64,000 nt of DNA from Amphiura filiformis (lineage: Eukaryota; Echinodermata; Ophiuroidea; Amphilepidida; Amphiuridae), in assembly GCF_039555335.1 (NCBI RefSeq), contig NC_092635.1:50302052-50366051 (forward strand). The letters are read 5' to 3'. The notes beneath the pieces were generated by a model. That model saw nothing but the letters and a program-made list of their open reading frames with translations. It was not told the DNA's origin and did not search any database. Within the stretch, counting starts at the first letter, position 1. Each line of letters begins with the position of its first letter. A program made the translations under genes and the position numbers. This document shows, in pieces, positions 12,201 to 27,200 of the stretch.

Positions 12201-15200
12201 GCGGTGCGATTATACATACAAAGTAATGGCAGAAACGCGCGATCGCAAGACATGTTAATAAGAGTGCTATTATTGCTATTGTCAGTTATAGCGCCTTTCT
12301 CTCAAAAAAGGAGACTTTTGGCCTTAGGCGATTTGAGGTGGGAATCCACCCCCTTGCTCCCTTCTGGTTGCGGGCCTACACAAAATGAAACATTATTACC
12401 CTTATTGTGGATACCATATCAGCGGTAAAATTGGGACTTGATTAGATTTTAAAATATTTTAAGCATAATAATGAAGCTGAAGCTACAACACCCTTGCACC
12501 CTAAAAAAAATTTGCAAAGCTATGAATAGTGAAATTATTTGATTTACAAGTCAGTTTGGTTATAGAAGAATCACAGTGGACACAAATCAGGTATGGGTGC
12601 AAGAAAGGCCTATCTGCAATAGCTGCCAGGTGTCATATGTGTATAATATGGAATGCAGAAATGGTCAAATTGTCTATAGGGCAGCTATTGTACATAGGCA
12701 TTTCTTGCACCAAACCATTGAAATATTGTTACGATAAGTTGATAATACTAATAGTGTAATGATTTTAAGTGGGGTGAGTATGGTGAGTAGGCTAACTGGA
12801 AAGACTGATAGCAAATGACAATACAGAAATACCAGGGGTGCAACTAGGCATGAATCAGTGTACAGTCAAATATTTATGAGTAAATACTTGACAATTTACA
12901 ATTACTGAATTATGAATGGCACAAGTGGAAATGTTTCTTTTGTGGCTGTTTGTGTGGTTGCATACATTTGCTTCTTGGTTTGGGCACAGGGTGCAGAAAT
13001 CCCTACCACTTAGGTCTCTGTTGGTGTCAAATTTGCAGTCCTGATTGTGTGCAACATTGATGGTACAACTCACTTCGAAGTTTTGTTCAATCGCACATGT
13101 ATACATGTAGGTCCTACCGTTCTATGCAATAATTATACACCCTGGGGAAGGGAAAATTGGGAAGGGGTAAGAAATTTTTGGCATGTAAAAACGGGGAGGG
13201 CAAATTAATTTATGGTAGGTAAAAAAACAAAAAAAAGGGGCATACGATTTGTTGCAGGACAAGAAATTTACTAATGGGCCTATCCCTATTTGGCACACTG
13301 TTCAGAAATATACCGCCCCTCTCTGCTCATAAATGCGTTGATATGGTAAATAAATAAACTGAAACTGAAAATAATTATTGTACAGCCCTTGGCCTTACCC
13401 AATCATGATTGGAAGAAAATTGTGCAATATTCTATTGATTGTGTTCATTTTGATTCAAAAAGATTCATTAATAGAAAAAGAGCAATAAAAATGTATTTAT
13501 GCAAAATAAAAGGATATTTACCAGTCCAGATGGATGTCCTTGGAATGTTTAATCAAGTGTTGGAATAAATTTGTAATATGTAGCATAATGTAAGACTGTG
13601 TTTCTTTTTCAATGGATCAGGGGTTTGTTGTAAAATCAATGCATGCTTGAAAAAGTATAATAAACTAAATCAAACCAAAGTAAATCAACCAGGGGCGTAG
13701 CCAGAGGGGAGCCGGGGAAAATCCTCCCTCGCACAATAAATTGGGGATGGTAAAGAGTAAAGTGTCATTAAAATGACTAAACATGGGACAAAAATTGACA
13801 AATGGGGATGAAAATTTGGCTTTGCCCCCACCCCCACCACACTAAAATCCTGACTATGCTACTGAAATCAACATAATTGATAAACCAAACTAAACTATGT
13901 AAAGTTCAATTTAAATAAACTATAAAGTAAGCTCTGCACTTTCTGTCTAGATGAATAGTTTAAATATTTTACTTATATCTACCTGGATGATTCAGAATAT
14001 TTAGAAATATATGTTAAATAACCTATAAATGGACTAACTTATAAACTGAACTAAAAATTACACGGATCTCAAGTAAACTAATTCAAACATGAAGTAGAAT
14101 GTAAATAACGGAGAATGCAAATGTACATTGTCATTCCAGAAGGTCTCAGTTATTTATTTAATAATTTCTGGATTTTTTAATGGATGTTTACAGAGTTCAA
14201 TAATTATGTGAAAGTACAATTGCTGCATATTAGTCAAATTGGATAATATTTTTGACAAATTACTGAAGTTATGGCTGTAGGCCCCTGATTGGTGTAAATC
14301 CTGAATATTTGATTGTAAAGTCAGTAACTTGCTGGGAAAATAGCTGTGTTCAGACGAGCTTAGGGGTAGCGTTGTGTTAAGCTAACACGAAGCTACCTCT
14401 GAGGTAGCTTCGTGTTAGCGCCAGTCTGAACAAGTATTGTGTTAACTACCTCGAAGTTGTTTAACACAGAAGATTTACCACAGAGAAATCTCTGTGGTAG
14501 CGTGCTAACACGAAGCGATTGTTCTGGGTTAGCGCCCGTATGAACAAGATTCCGTGGTAAGATTGACCTTATGGATACAACACTTACAATTTCGCAGCAT
14601 TTTACATTTTCTTTCGCAATAAATTCACAATAAATTACCTCCATTTCTCACCGAATGAGCATGAAAGAAACACCACAAAAAACGAAAAAGCCAAAAACTA
14701 ATCAAAAGAAGAAACGGAAGTGAAAATATGGAAAGACAAAGAAATTGAGTGGAGAAGAAATCAACAGCTAAAAAAACACGTTTAGGACATAATTCCCCTT
14801 AAATTAAGAGACACTTGGCTATCGCAGGGTATGGACAGTCAGGTATATAACAAACAGCCATGTAAAATATTCCTATTTTTGCCAAGAAGCAAACACCGAG
14901 CCATGCAGCTAACACGGGGTGCTTAGAGTTAAAGACCATGAGGAAGGATGACCTTGCACTACCTCCGTGTTATGGTAACACGGAGGTAAGCTCCCGTGTG
15001 AGCATGCCTACAAATATTCCTATTTTTGCCACGAAGCAAACACCGAGCCGTGCAGCTAACACGGGGTGATAAGAGTTAAAGACCATGAGGAAGGATGACC
15101 TTGCACTACCTCCGTGTTATGGTAACACGGAGGTAAGCTCCCGTGTGAGCATGCCTACAGTGACATTGTGTAGTCAAGTTCAAGGTTACACACTCTTTCA

Positions 15201-18200
15201 AACCTGCTGTTTACTTGGAAGTTATGGCCAGGTCAACCACATTGGCTATGAAATAAACTCACACCAATTTCACTATGGACCTCACCACAATGGCCTCATC
15301 CCAATGCCATAGTTTAATAACCTCAATTAACCAGTCATACAGCAAAATTTGACCTCAAGTTGCGGAGTATGAGTTTGTGTACCCAAATTGTCAAAGGTCA
15401 TTCAATGAATGTGCAACTGTATTAGGGTTAAAGAACTGTGCCCTGATAGATGAGCATGTTGTGGATCCTAGTGTTTGCTTTATGAATGGATTGTAGGGTA
15501 CAGTGGTCCAATTTATCAATTGTTCATTTCTGAATAAATATTTTTGAAAAAGTTAGAGAGATATTAAACTTTCTTTCACAAAAATGTACACTGACCTAAA
15601 AGATTCCGGCAGAGTGAATCATTTCTTGCGGCTTAACCATTCTGTTCTTTAATTTGAATTCTTTCGAATAAAACTTCAGAATAAATTAGTTAATGGTTCA
15701 CTTGCCTTTTGTCTTCAATTTCACTTCCTGTCTTTTCTTATCATGCTATTCTGTTGTGTAGCAATAGAATGAATATAATACCAGGATTGGCACAATTTAA
15801 ATCAATTTTTTTTTTCAATCACTGATTTTAAATCGACTTTTTCATTTCTTACCATTTTTGATAAAATATAAGTTAATTTCTTTCTTAAATTGATTGTTTT
15901 GCTTCAATCCTAATGCTTCTACATCTTTCGGATACAATAAAAGTACCGCTATGATGTTTTTTCTTATCTATAGCTAAAAATTCATCTTAAAGATGCAGAA
16001 TTCAACAAGTTCAACCCATGATTTTACCAAATTTTTTCTTTGAAATTTTCACATAAACATGCTTTAATTTGTTTTAAATGCCTGATAGGGTTGCGCATGT
16101 GTCTAGCATTCCACTGGTCTCGTTTGACTTTATCATAGGGTATATAAAGCAGTTATTGGAATAATAAAAAATCTGGTATTTAAAAAATTTGTTTTTAATG
16201 CCAACCCTGTATAATACACAAAATAATCATCTCAAGAAAAGTAACTAACCTCCCTTAAATAATGGCCATTTTTCAAAAACGGGGTATTGTATTACAAGTC
16301 TGTAAAATGCATTGGAAGCAGAATTTATTTCTGCGCTTTTGACACTTAATTTGATACGATAGCCCAGAAAACAGATTTGAAAGTTGCACTTACCATGTTG
16401 CTTACAACAATACAAAAACACTCAGATATCATTACACAGATTTCCTTCCATTATACTGAATACAAATCAATAGAATTTACTGCAACTTTCAAATCTTGGG
16501 TTACATGATTTAAATGTACGCTGTGACATCAATATTAAGTCAATTGCTACAAATGAGGTGTCAAAATGTGCAGAAATAAATTCTGCTTCCAACGCATTTT
16601 ACAGATTTGTAATACAATCGCCCGTTTTTGAATAATGGCCATTATTTAAGGTGGGTTAGTTACTTTTTTTGAGATGTTTAAGAATAATAATTCTCAATTT
16701 GGTCAAAACAAGAGGTGCATGTGAGCATATTGGAAAGTTTATTTATATAGCAATGTTACCAAAGGGAGAGGGAGAGAGAATTGTTTTTGCCATCGTTTAT
16801 TCATTTGTTCATTCATTCATTCATAATTATGAATGAATGAATTTATAATTTATAAATCAAAACTAGGTCATTTTTGCAGATATAGTGAACTTTTTGCCAC
16901 CACAACATGTGCCAAATATTGATTCCTAGAGATGTGACAAATTACGCACAAATCAGCATTTTGAAAAATGGTGCTAATAATGTGGTGCGATCAAGCAAAA
17001 TCACTCTGAAGTCAGACATATTCAATTTTCAGTTTCTAATATGATTGTATACAGCATTTACAAAGCAACATTTTGCAGAAAACCCCATTGAATTTGGACA
17101 AGCAGTTCAAAAGATATGAGCAATTAAAGAATTTCCAAAACAATTGTTTGGCTATATCCCAAAATCAATATTTCTTACTTCCGACTGATTTTGCTTGATC
17201 ACATCACATATGCGAAAGTAGTTGCAAATGCTGTGACATCTATCCAATAATTCAATTTACTCAAAAAAAAGAGCATCGGGATGTGGTTGGGACCATTGGG
17301 TTTACCGGTTATTGTGATTTAAAGCAATTCTGTATTTTTGATGTTTCTCCTTGCAGGGTGAGGAGCGTATTCGCTGCTCTACACTCGTCAACCATGAAAA
17401 AGGACAGCACTTCATTGAGAAAATGTACGATGATATGAACACAGTATATGATACCTTACAAAGAGGCATGAAACAGTCAAGTAAGTATTTACTCCCAATC
17501 CAACTTAGGAAGCGTTCACAAGCACTTGTAAGGGGGGGCCTGATGCCAAAAAATTTCATCGTAAAAATTTTTCGGGGTCCCCCCTTTACAGATCTCAAAA
17601 ATTTCAGGGCCCCCCCTTTTCGACATGAAAATTATGGGTCAACCCCATAGAAAAGCATATAAAATCAATTTTTCCAGGAAAATTTGGTCATTTTTTTCAG
17701 GGCCCCCCTTAGGAGGGTCAACAAATTTCAGGGCCCCCCTTTTTGCAATTGGCCCCCTTACACAAGTGTTTGTGAACGGTCCCTTACGATGACTCATCTC
17801 GACTCAGACCACTTGATATTTGGTGACTTGTAACTCGACTTATGACACAAACCTCAAATGATTAAATTCAGATCATGATTTGGCCTGGTTGACTGGACTC
17901 ATAACTCGACCCCTCAAAGCCTTGACTTGTGACTTGTAGACTTGACTTGTGGTTCTATCATGACTTGACTGCAAGTTTGATCCAATCTTATAATGAGGTG
18001 ATAAACGGGTGTAGTCAGGGTGCATCCATTCATGGTGCATCCGTGATTCCTGTACTGTCGTCCCCCTTCCCCACCCCCCGAAAAAAGGAAAAATTAAGGG
18101 CTCGGTCACCCACCTTTGCACAGTATTTTTGTGGGACCTGATGAGTGCACATCACATTGCATTCTGAATATGAGGAATGTCATCCCTCGAACTAATCAAA

Positions 18201-21200
18201 GGTTTACTTCAAGGGCTGTTAAATGGTCAATTTTGAATAATTTGCCATAAAAGGTGTATTATATGGCAAGGACATTCCTTGTATTCAGAATGCAATTTGG
18301 TGGATCTCATGTGCTCTTAGATCCCATACAAAATACTGTTCAAAGGTGGGTGACCAAGCACACTTTTGACTAAAAAATATTTTAAATCCACTTTTATTGA
18401 AAATCAGCACCCCCCCCCCCCAATTAGTGGTGGTGAGTGACATTACTGAAAATAATATTTATTTTTTAGAAAATGTTTATTTCCTTAATTATATCAAGAC
18501 TGATGCAAAATGCGCATTTGCAATTTTCAAGCCATTGTAGATCCATGTGTCATTTTAAGCCATCAGTTGCGTAGTTGCAGATTGATTGATTGATGTCTTT
18601 GTTATTTTGGGAAGACAAGTCTACGTGGCTCATCAGCAGGAGAAATGGATTGAATTAAGGGGTACTACACCCCTTTTTTGTGCCTATTTTTGCATTTTTC
18701 TCAAAAATTATAGTGCATTGGTGAAAGGTAAGATATGTATATTATAGGGGCAAAGACTACCAACTACTGCACTGAAAATTCAGCAACTCAAGGCAAGTAG
18801 TTATTGATTTATTATTCAAATATTGGTTTTCCCTCATTTTTGACTGTAACTCCACAACTGTTGTCTGTGCTGAAATAAAATTTCCAGTGCAGCAGTTGTA
18901 GTCCTTGCCCCTATAATATACATATCTTACTTGTCACCAATGCTCTATAATTTTTGACAAAAATAGGCACAAAATTGGGCAGGGTGTAGTACCCACTTAA
19001 ACTTCCCCACACTGATATAGATGTTTGGTGTATAGTGAATGATACAGTCATGGAAATAGTACACAAATAGTTAATGTTTATGAGTATTGGTAAGAATATT
19101 GTCATGAGGTGAAATATGGTCTGTTCACTGAATGAAATAGTTCATATTTTACCAAATTCAAATATTCTTTCCATTGACGAATAAAACATTCAATATATTT
19201 GTTTTATATAACTCATTTCATCGGGTTGCAACACATTGTGGCGTACGTGAAGGACAAATATGTTTCCAAGACAAATATGATTGAAGGATATGTTGCTAAT
19301 AACGGAGTTGATACTCCTCCACTGTTATCTCTCAGTGGCCCGATTCCATTTGAAATTGAAGTTTAAGGTTCAAACTATTAGAATGTATACATATTTAAAA
19401 TAATTTTAAAAAGGAATTTAACTATTATAGGATATAGCTATCTCTAAACTTATGTCACTATGTGAAATGGAAAATTTGGAAAAATCACTCTACACCACTG
19501 TGTTACGACCCACGATTTATATAAATTCATTTTCCTCCACTTAATTTATAAATCACCAGGAAAACAAAATAAATTAAAAACATCAAACTAAACTATAGGC
19601 CTATTTATTTTATTGGTCACCGTGCGCACTGTACACACACTTTTGTTAGCGTTACCATGGTAGCTGCACGTGAGTGCAATGGAAAATTTGCTATTGCACT
19701 CGCACAGAGTGCAATATTAGTCTTTTTGAAGCTGATCCCAAAAATAGCAAAAATTATCAATAGTAACTTGGCAATCAAATGGCAAGAATCCTTGTATGAG
19801 ATAATGAATGATACAGAAATAGATGAATATTCCAAACATGATGCACCTCATTCGCTTTTCAGTGGGGCTTATTTTATGGCTTAGATGGCTGTCCGTCTGG
19901 CTTACTGTCAGTGTGGATGGTAGTCCGGGCCAAAGCAAAATCATTAATGCACTCTGCTGCTTGCACGCAAAAGCTGATGAGCTTCTAACTTGGTAGGGTG
20001 GTAGAGTTTGATGACCTTTTAAGCTGTATAGTTATGGTAGGGTGATATATATCTAGTATTGTAGTATGATGACATCTTAAGCTGTATAGTTTTGTGTTTT
20101 GCATGTTTATGATATTAATGAGCTTATTTGCATATTTTGCCGGAAATTTAAACTTAGTAGGGTGACAGCCTCTTGTGGTGAATAGATTTGTATGTGTTAT
20201 TTGTGAATTACAATGACTTTATTTCCATATTCTTTGCATTTACAAACCTTTGTTGTGGGATGACCTTAATAATAGTTGAATAAACAAGGAATGTAATCTT
20301 TATGTGATTTATGAGGATATTTTCTATGTAAATTTATATAGGAAACAGCATATTTTCAGGATAACCACCTTTTGAGAATTTTTCTTGTTACTGTTCACAC
20401 TCCAGTTGTATATAACTTATATGGACTTTGCTCTTATAACAAAAATTGAGCATTTTAGTAACTCTGCAATTTTTGAAAATAATTAACTTTGAATTACTAT
20501 ATAGTATCCTCAGCACCATTAAAATGCAGCAATGCTCTGAAAACACCAGATGTAATATGTGGTATGGCATGTTGAGAGTGTTATATCAGTATAAATATTT
20601 GAATAGTGATAGCAAGTGCTGTTTAAATTCACTTCAAATACCATTCAATGAATTTTATCAATGGACAGATAACTCTATCAGTGACCTTAACTTTGCACAG
20701 TACATCTGTTATCAGTTTCTTGCATAAATGTTACATGAGATGATCCAGTCAGTTCGAAGTTGGCAATAATCAAATTGAAATATAAGCAAAAATAAGGAGC
20801 AAAACAAAAGAAGAATATATGAAAATGAACTTATTAAACATTCATAACAAAACATACATAACTTTACAAGTGATTATACCAGGGATGAAGGGATTTCAAC
20901 ATCAGTAAGCATACATGTAGATATTGACAAAGTTAGAGATGTATTAACTCAATTGTCAAAATTACCGACTTGGGTCTGAGTGGATCACATCAAATAATCT
21001 TCAGTGTGGCCATTAAAGAAATATATAGGGGTTGTGCATTTATTTTGAGCCCTGGGGAGGGTTGAAGTTTCAAATGGTATGCCGTAAATGGCTTTCCCCC
21101 TACCTTCGCATGACAAATATTGCTTGCCCCTCCCCTCTCAACTTGCTCAAACTTTCTTGTTCCTCCTTTTACACATGCCAATTTAAAAAAAATTGTAATG

Positions 21201-24200
21201 AGAGTGTAGCAAGCAGGGACTTCTGCATATATTTAAATTGTCCAAAGTCTTTTTATTTTTAAGGCGCCTTACAAGTGTGTGCCCAAAATTACCCCCTCCT
21301 TCCACCTGCCAAAAATTACTTGTCCCCCTTTTGGCTTGCCAACAAATTCTTCTTCCCCCCCCCCAATTTTATCCTCCACAGGCCTCCAAATTATTGCACA
21401 GCCTTATTTTTATCTCTTTCAACTGCTATCACACTATATGGGAAATATGAATTAATTGGGTTGTTAATTGTTCAATTTGTTAATGAGGGCCAATCGTTCA
21501 ACGAAATGTGATGGTCAAAAACGGCTATGTCTACTCTGCATCCGGTACCGCACATTTTTTTTTAGCGCAGTATTGATATTTTTTGCATTTCGTGAAGGCA
21601 CCCAGCACCATCTGCAAATTGTTAGACACAGGTGATAGAACAATTGGCCCTCATGAATATCCTAGAATTTGCATTGCATACACAGCACAAGGAATTTGCC
21701 TGATGGGAGACTATCTCTTCTCTTGAATCTGTGACCATTTAGAACAAGATATTGAGCCTGGAATGTTATCTCAAAAATATTTTTTGTTTGTTATTATCCT
21801 GTGTAGATGATGGTGATTGTTTGGGTTGGAGACCTGGCCCAGGCCAGCCATACAAATGGATGAAATACAGTGAGGTAATAAAAGCAATGTAAAGCTAAAC
21901 TTGAAATAAAATATTGGTATATCCTTCATTATTTAAGCCGACATGAAATTAGCCTATAATTGCCAACACTTCATTGAGGGGTTAGATAGCTTTTATCCCA
22001 TGCTACATGTATATAATCCATGTCTTGAAGAATAAACTCTTGAGTGGGCTGACATGAAGGTAATACCTTTACATTTATAAAGATATCACAAATAAAAATA
22101 TATGACAAAAATGAAAAGATGTCGAAGTTGTGAAATGACCAAGAAAATGGGCAAGAAAGGTTATGCACACAAATATTATGTACTCCTAGATTTCTGATGA
22201 TATAAAAAATGTCCCTTCAACAAACTTTAATTAGTTTGTCATATTTCTCATTTAGGTGAATGCCAAAGCTGTACAGTTTGGTGCTGGTCTGATATTCAAA
22301 GGATGTGAGGCAGTCAACACAACCAACATTGGTATCTATTCACAGAATAGGCCTGAGGTAAGTCATCTTAAAGGGAATATGACAAGTAAACAAACCAACT
22401 AATACACACTCCTACTTGTAACAACCACACACCCTCCATACGTAACAACCAGCAAACAAAAATGTGATTTGAGCACAATATAGTTTTTACTACCTATTTT
22501 TTGTCTGAAATCTTATAATATTGCTTTAATATTTATTTTTCAGTGGACCATTTCAGATTATGGATGTCAGAGTTATTCTATGGTGGCTGTACCACTCTAT
22601 GACACATTGGGAGAAGAAGCTATGGTACACACTGTCAAATTGAGTAAGTACATGATGTCCTAAGAGTTCAAACCAATTCAAACCCACACATCTGAACCAA
22701 GAATGGAAAACATATGCAAGTCTTAGGAACATGAAGACATTGGAATGTAAGGAGTAAGAAGAAACTTTCTGTATATGAAGAGGTAGCTGGGTGACTGGTT
22801 ATTGAGAGTTTCATATATATGAAACCGTAACCAAGTGAAGGTCTTTTTAAAAAGCAAACCCCGCCAGAGCAGTTCTTCTGGGGTGAACCAAATCTGCCTG
22901 GTTATCAAATTAATTGGTGACAAGGTTATCTCTGAATTTGACTGGTGCTAATTGATGCAATAACATTAAAACATCAATTAGCACCTGTCAAATTCAGAGA
23001 TAACCTTATCTGTGATTAATTTGATAACCAGGCAGGTTTGGTTCATCCCAGAAGAACTGCTCTGGCGGAGCTTTCTTTTTAACAAAGTAAAAGAATGATT
23101 GGGCCTCTTAAACATGAGCCTGCACACCTGTTCTCTTTGGAGATGAGATATGTAGCTAGGTAGACAGGCTTCTTTTTTAAAGGTGGTCACCCCTATTAGT
23201 TTATGATATGGATTCTGAATTGTCTTCAAACTTACGTACAATGTCAAATATCATCCCTTGAAAATAAGAGTAAACATTGCTTATGTACCATGTGTATCGT
23301 TCACTCACAAACATTATGGTCAAGGTCAAGTTCATGCTTATTTACACAAACTTACAAACGTTACACAATGTAAAAAGTTCATAGTACACGATTAAATATA
23401 GATGACATCGTCTGAGATTTTGTTATCATTTGTGATAGCAACAAAGGTAAATAACAGTCACTACGATTTTGAGACATTGCAATATGTTAAGACACAATTC
23501 TTTAATCCCTTTATGCGTGTACGTTCATAGAGTGGCCTTTGAATATGTTGGGTACAAAAACTCATACCCAACAACTTGAGGTTAATTCTTGAGCTATTAA
23601 GGTTGGATGAAGGTTATTGAACTGTGCCATGAAGCATGGTGCTATTTTGGTTAATAGTGAGTCTTATGGAATGAGAGTCTCTTTTCAGTTAATGACCGCA
23701 AATAACATTGATCAAAGTTTGTACCTGTAAATGAATGCCAGATCCAAACATCAGAATTTAAGGATTTGATGATTTCTATCCAACACATATTGTAATCCTT
23801 AGCTTAGCAAATAATAACATTATCCGTAACTCCGGACAGTAGCTCCGGGCAGTAGCTACTCAAGTTCTGTTTGGGCAGGGAAGGCCTTATGAAGATTTGG
23901 ACCCATTAGTATACCTAAACAATAAACATAACATTTTTTGTGAAATTTAAAAACAAATTTGGAATTTTCAGAATTTTTTTAGTTAAATACAAAAGTAGTG
24001 GTTAAAATGAGATAAATTTGGGATATTTTTCAAAAATATTGAAAACTTACCCATTCATATACCAAACTTTACCTCAAAAAAGTTCATTGATTATATACCC
24101 AATCATCCCCCGTATGGTCATACACCCTCGGGCAGTGTTCAGCTGTTGACACAGAAGGGTTCCAAGACTTTTCCATGATTGTAGATCTATGTGTATTGAT

Positions 24201-27200
24201 TGATGTCAATTTGATTGTATTCTTTTAGCTGATATGACCACAATCGTATGTGATAATATGTCAAAAGTGCAAGGCCTACTGAAGCACAGGAGTGAGATGC
24301 CAACACTGCGATTGATCATCTTGATTGGTACACCAAGTGATGAAGACAGGAAGCTGTGTGAAGATGGGAAAGTAGAGATGATCTCCTTTGAGGGACTTTT
24401 GGAGCTTGGCAAGGAGAATCCAACAGATCTAGTGGTATGTATCTGTAAAGTCATGCAAAAAACCCATCCTGTTCTATGGAGGTCAGCATTGTTAGTTGAC
24501 TAAAGATGTAGCAGTGAAATAGAATACACAATAGGACAAATAAAAAATAAAGAAGCAAGATTTTGATATTTTTAACATACTTTTAGCTTAATAATGGAAG
24601 AAAATGGAATGGTACAATTATTAATGTCTGTATCTTGAAAAGAGCGTACTGTTATTGTTCTCAACTCATGATTGGTATATAGTAAACGTCACTGCATGTT
24701 TTGGGTAGTGTTACCTTGAAACATGTGCACCATTCACAGAATCACAGCATAGTATGCTTGCATGTAAAGGTGACACAATCGTAACACTCTGTCACATACA
24801 TAGACTTATTGTTGCTATCATTCTCAAGGTCAGACAAACTATAGACATACGATTCATATCACTAGGATCCACAACATGCTCATCTATCAGGGCACATTTC
24901 TTTAACCCCAATATAGTTGCACATTCATTGAATGACCTTTGGAAATTTGGGTACACAAACTCATACTTCGCAACTTGAGGTCAAATTTTGCTCTCTGATT
25001 GTTTAATTGAGGTTATTGAACTATGGCATTGGGATGAGGCCATTGTGGTCCATAGTGTATGTATGCTGCATCCAGTGTGAACATTCTCAAAATAATATGT
25101 CACATTTTGCATTTTTTGTTGTAGCTTCCAAAACCAGACGATCTGTGTACAATCTGTTTCACAAGTGGCACAACAGGTAAGTACAAAAATAGACATATAT
25201 GGGTTATTCCATTTGAAAACCACTCCCCTTGAGAAAGATTTGGGAGTTCCAAACAAATTCAGTAGCCTGATCTGGAATGAATCCTGATCTGATTCTGATT
25301 CTGATTAATTTTCATCCAAAAACTTACAAAATTACAATGATTTTCAAATTCCAAACAAATATCCTAAAGTAAGCTCTAAGTAAAATCAAGTAGATTTCAA
25401 CACTAAAGCTGAATTTATATTCGATTGTTTTTGCAGAAAAGCAGAAAATTCACAGGAATGCTCAGTGTTTAATTTTGTTTTCATAGTGTCGAACTGATCA
25501 ATCGATACCAATCGCTGAGGCAAAAACGATGTCACTTTTGCGAATTGAAGAAATCTAAACTCACTTATCACATAAATGCATTAACCAATCATTTCCTGCC
25601 AACTGGATTTTATTATTTTGCTAATTAATGTACATTTCTCAATCATTAACTTTTGGAGATGAATGAATTCAATGCAATAATTATCGACATCAGTGAATTA
25701 ATGTTCTAAAATTGTAAATTTGTGGCCTTTTGAATATTTTAATTGTCGTCCGCAATCGCGTTCGCTATGATTAGTATAAATGCAAAAGCGACTAACGATG
25801 CATCGCAAAATCCGGCAATTGCCAATCACTTTCCAAAAGCGGTGCATCACATTTGCTCAGCTATCGAGTATAAATCCAGCTTAACACTGTTTTCAGCTGG
25901 ATTTTAACACAAAAAGCACACAGTATAATCCACTTGGATTGACTGTTAAGTTCAACTGGATTGAGATAACAGTGACAACTTCCAAGTAAATCAAAAGGTT
26001 CTTATTTCTGATCCAATAAATTGCACTTACTGTGTACATTTTGATAATCGCTCTGTTATTGTTGTCAACACTGAATGAAGACTGCTGCTGAGAAATGGTC
26101 ATCGAATCACCTATTGAGTTCTTAGTAGTAGTCTTCATTCAGTGCTGACAAAGGTAACAGTGGTTATTGAAACATCACAGTAAGTGCAATTTATTGGATC
26201 AGTCATAAGAACCTTTTGATCGACTTTATTCTACCGAGTCTGAATGTTCAACCAAGTGGCAACTCCCACAGGAGGGTGTGAATTTCAAATAGAATACATA
26301 TAGCCCAATTTTAGTTCACAAGTAAGCAGGAATGTCACTGGCCTGGTCGGCAACAGCCAGCACTCATTGCTAATGACCGGCACTTAACCCTTAATTGAAG
26401 CCCACCCAACCAGCACTAAATTTGGCTGAACATACTGAATAATTCAATATTTGGTCTAGAACCCGTAATATGTAGTATTTTGTGCTTGAAGTATGGACAT
26501 TTTCAAAATATTACCGGCACTAATTATCACCCTAGTGAAAATCCTGCAAGCAAGAAACACATCTTGGAATATGTTGGGATAGTACCCATCCCCCCCAACC
26601 CACACTCCTTACCCTAACTCTAATGCTAATTTCAAAATTGCTATATTTATTATTCTATTACCTGTACTGTCTATTATTCAAAATTGCACACTGTGATTTG
26701 TCCAAGCGCATCATATGAAGATAGGTTATACACATACATAATAGCCCAGTGTTATTGAAATACTCCCCTGGACCGTGGAAACACCTCAAAAGAGCCATCA
26801 CTCAGGGTTGCCAAACCCGCGATTTGGCCGACTTTTGAAGATTTTCCCTGCGACTTTGGACAATTTCCTGTCCCATAGAAACCAATGGTTAAGAAAAAAT
26901 TTGGGCGACTTTTCAACATTGGCTCCCGCGACTTCCTATTATTTGGGCGACTTTTCGATTATTTGACCCGCGATTCGAGCTGAAATCTTTTGGCAACCCT
27001 GCCATCACTGTGTGTTGTCTGCTTTAATAGCCTGAATTACTGTCATCTCAGTGAAGCAAGTGTTTTTGCAATAAGATAATAATTTCAATTTCTATGTATA
27101 TTTTGTCAACAGGTGTACCAAAAGGAGGCAAACTGTCCCACAGAGCATTCATAGCACAGATAGCTGCTGTTCACACCATTGCTTCTGTATGTATTATTAT

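Noticed and set aside
17351..17650. 99-residue open frame as a single-exon gene
   Set aside because: Its first part is ACSL exon 2; the rest runs past the gtaagt donor into a MITE.
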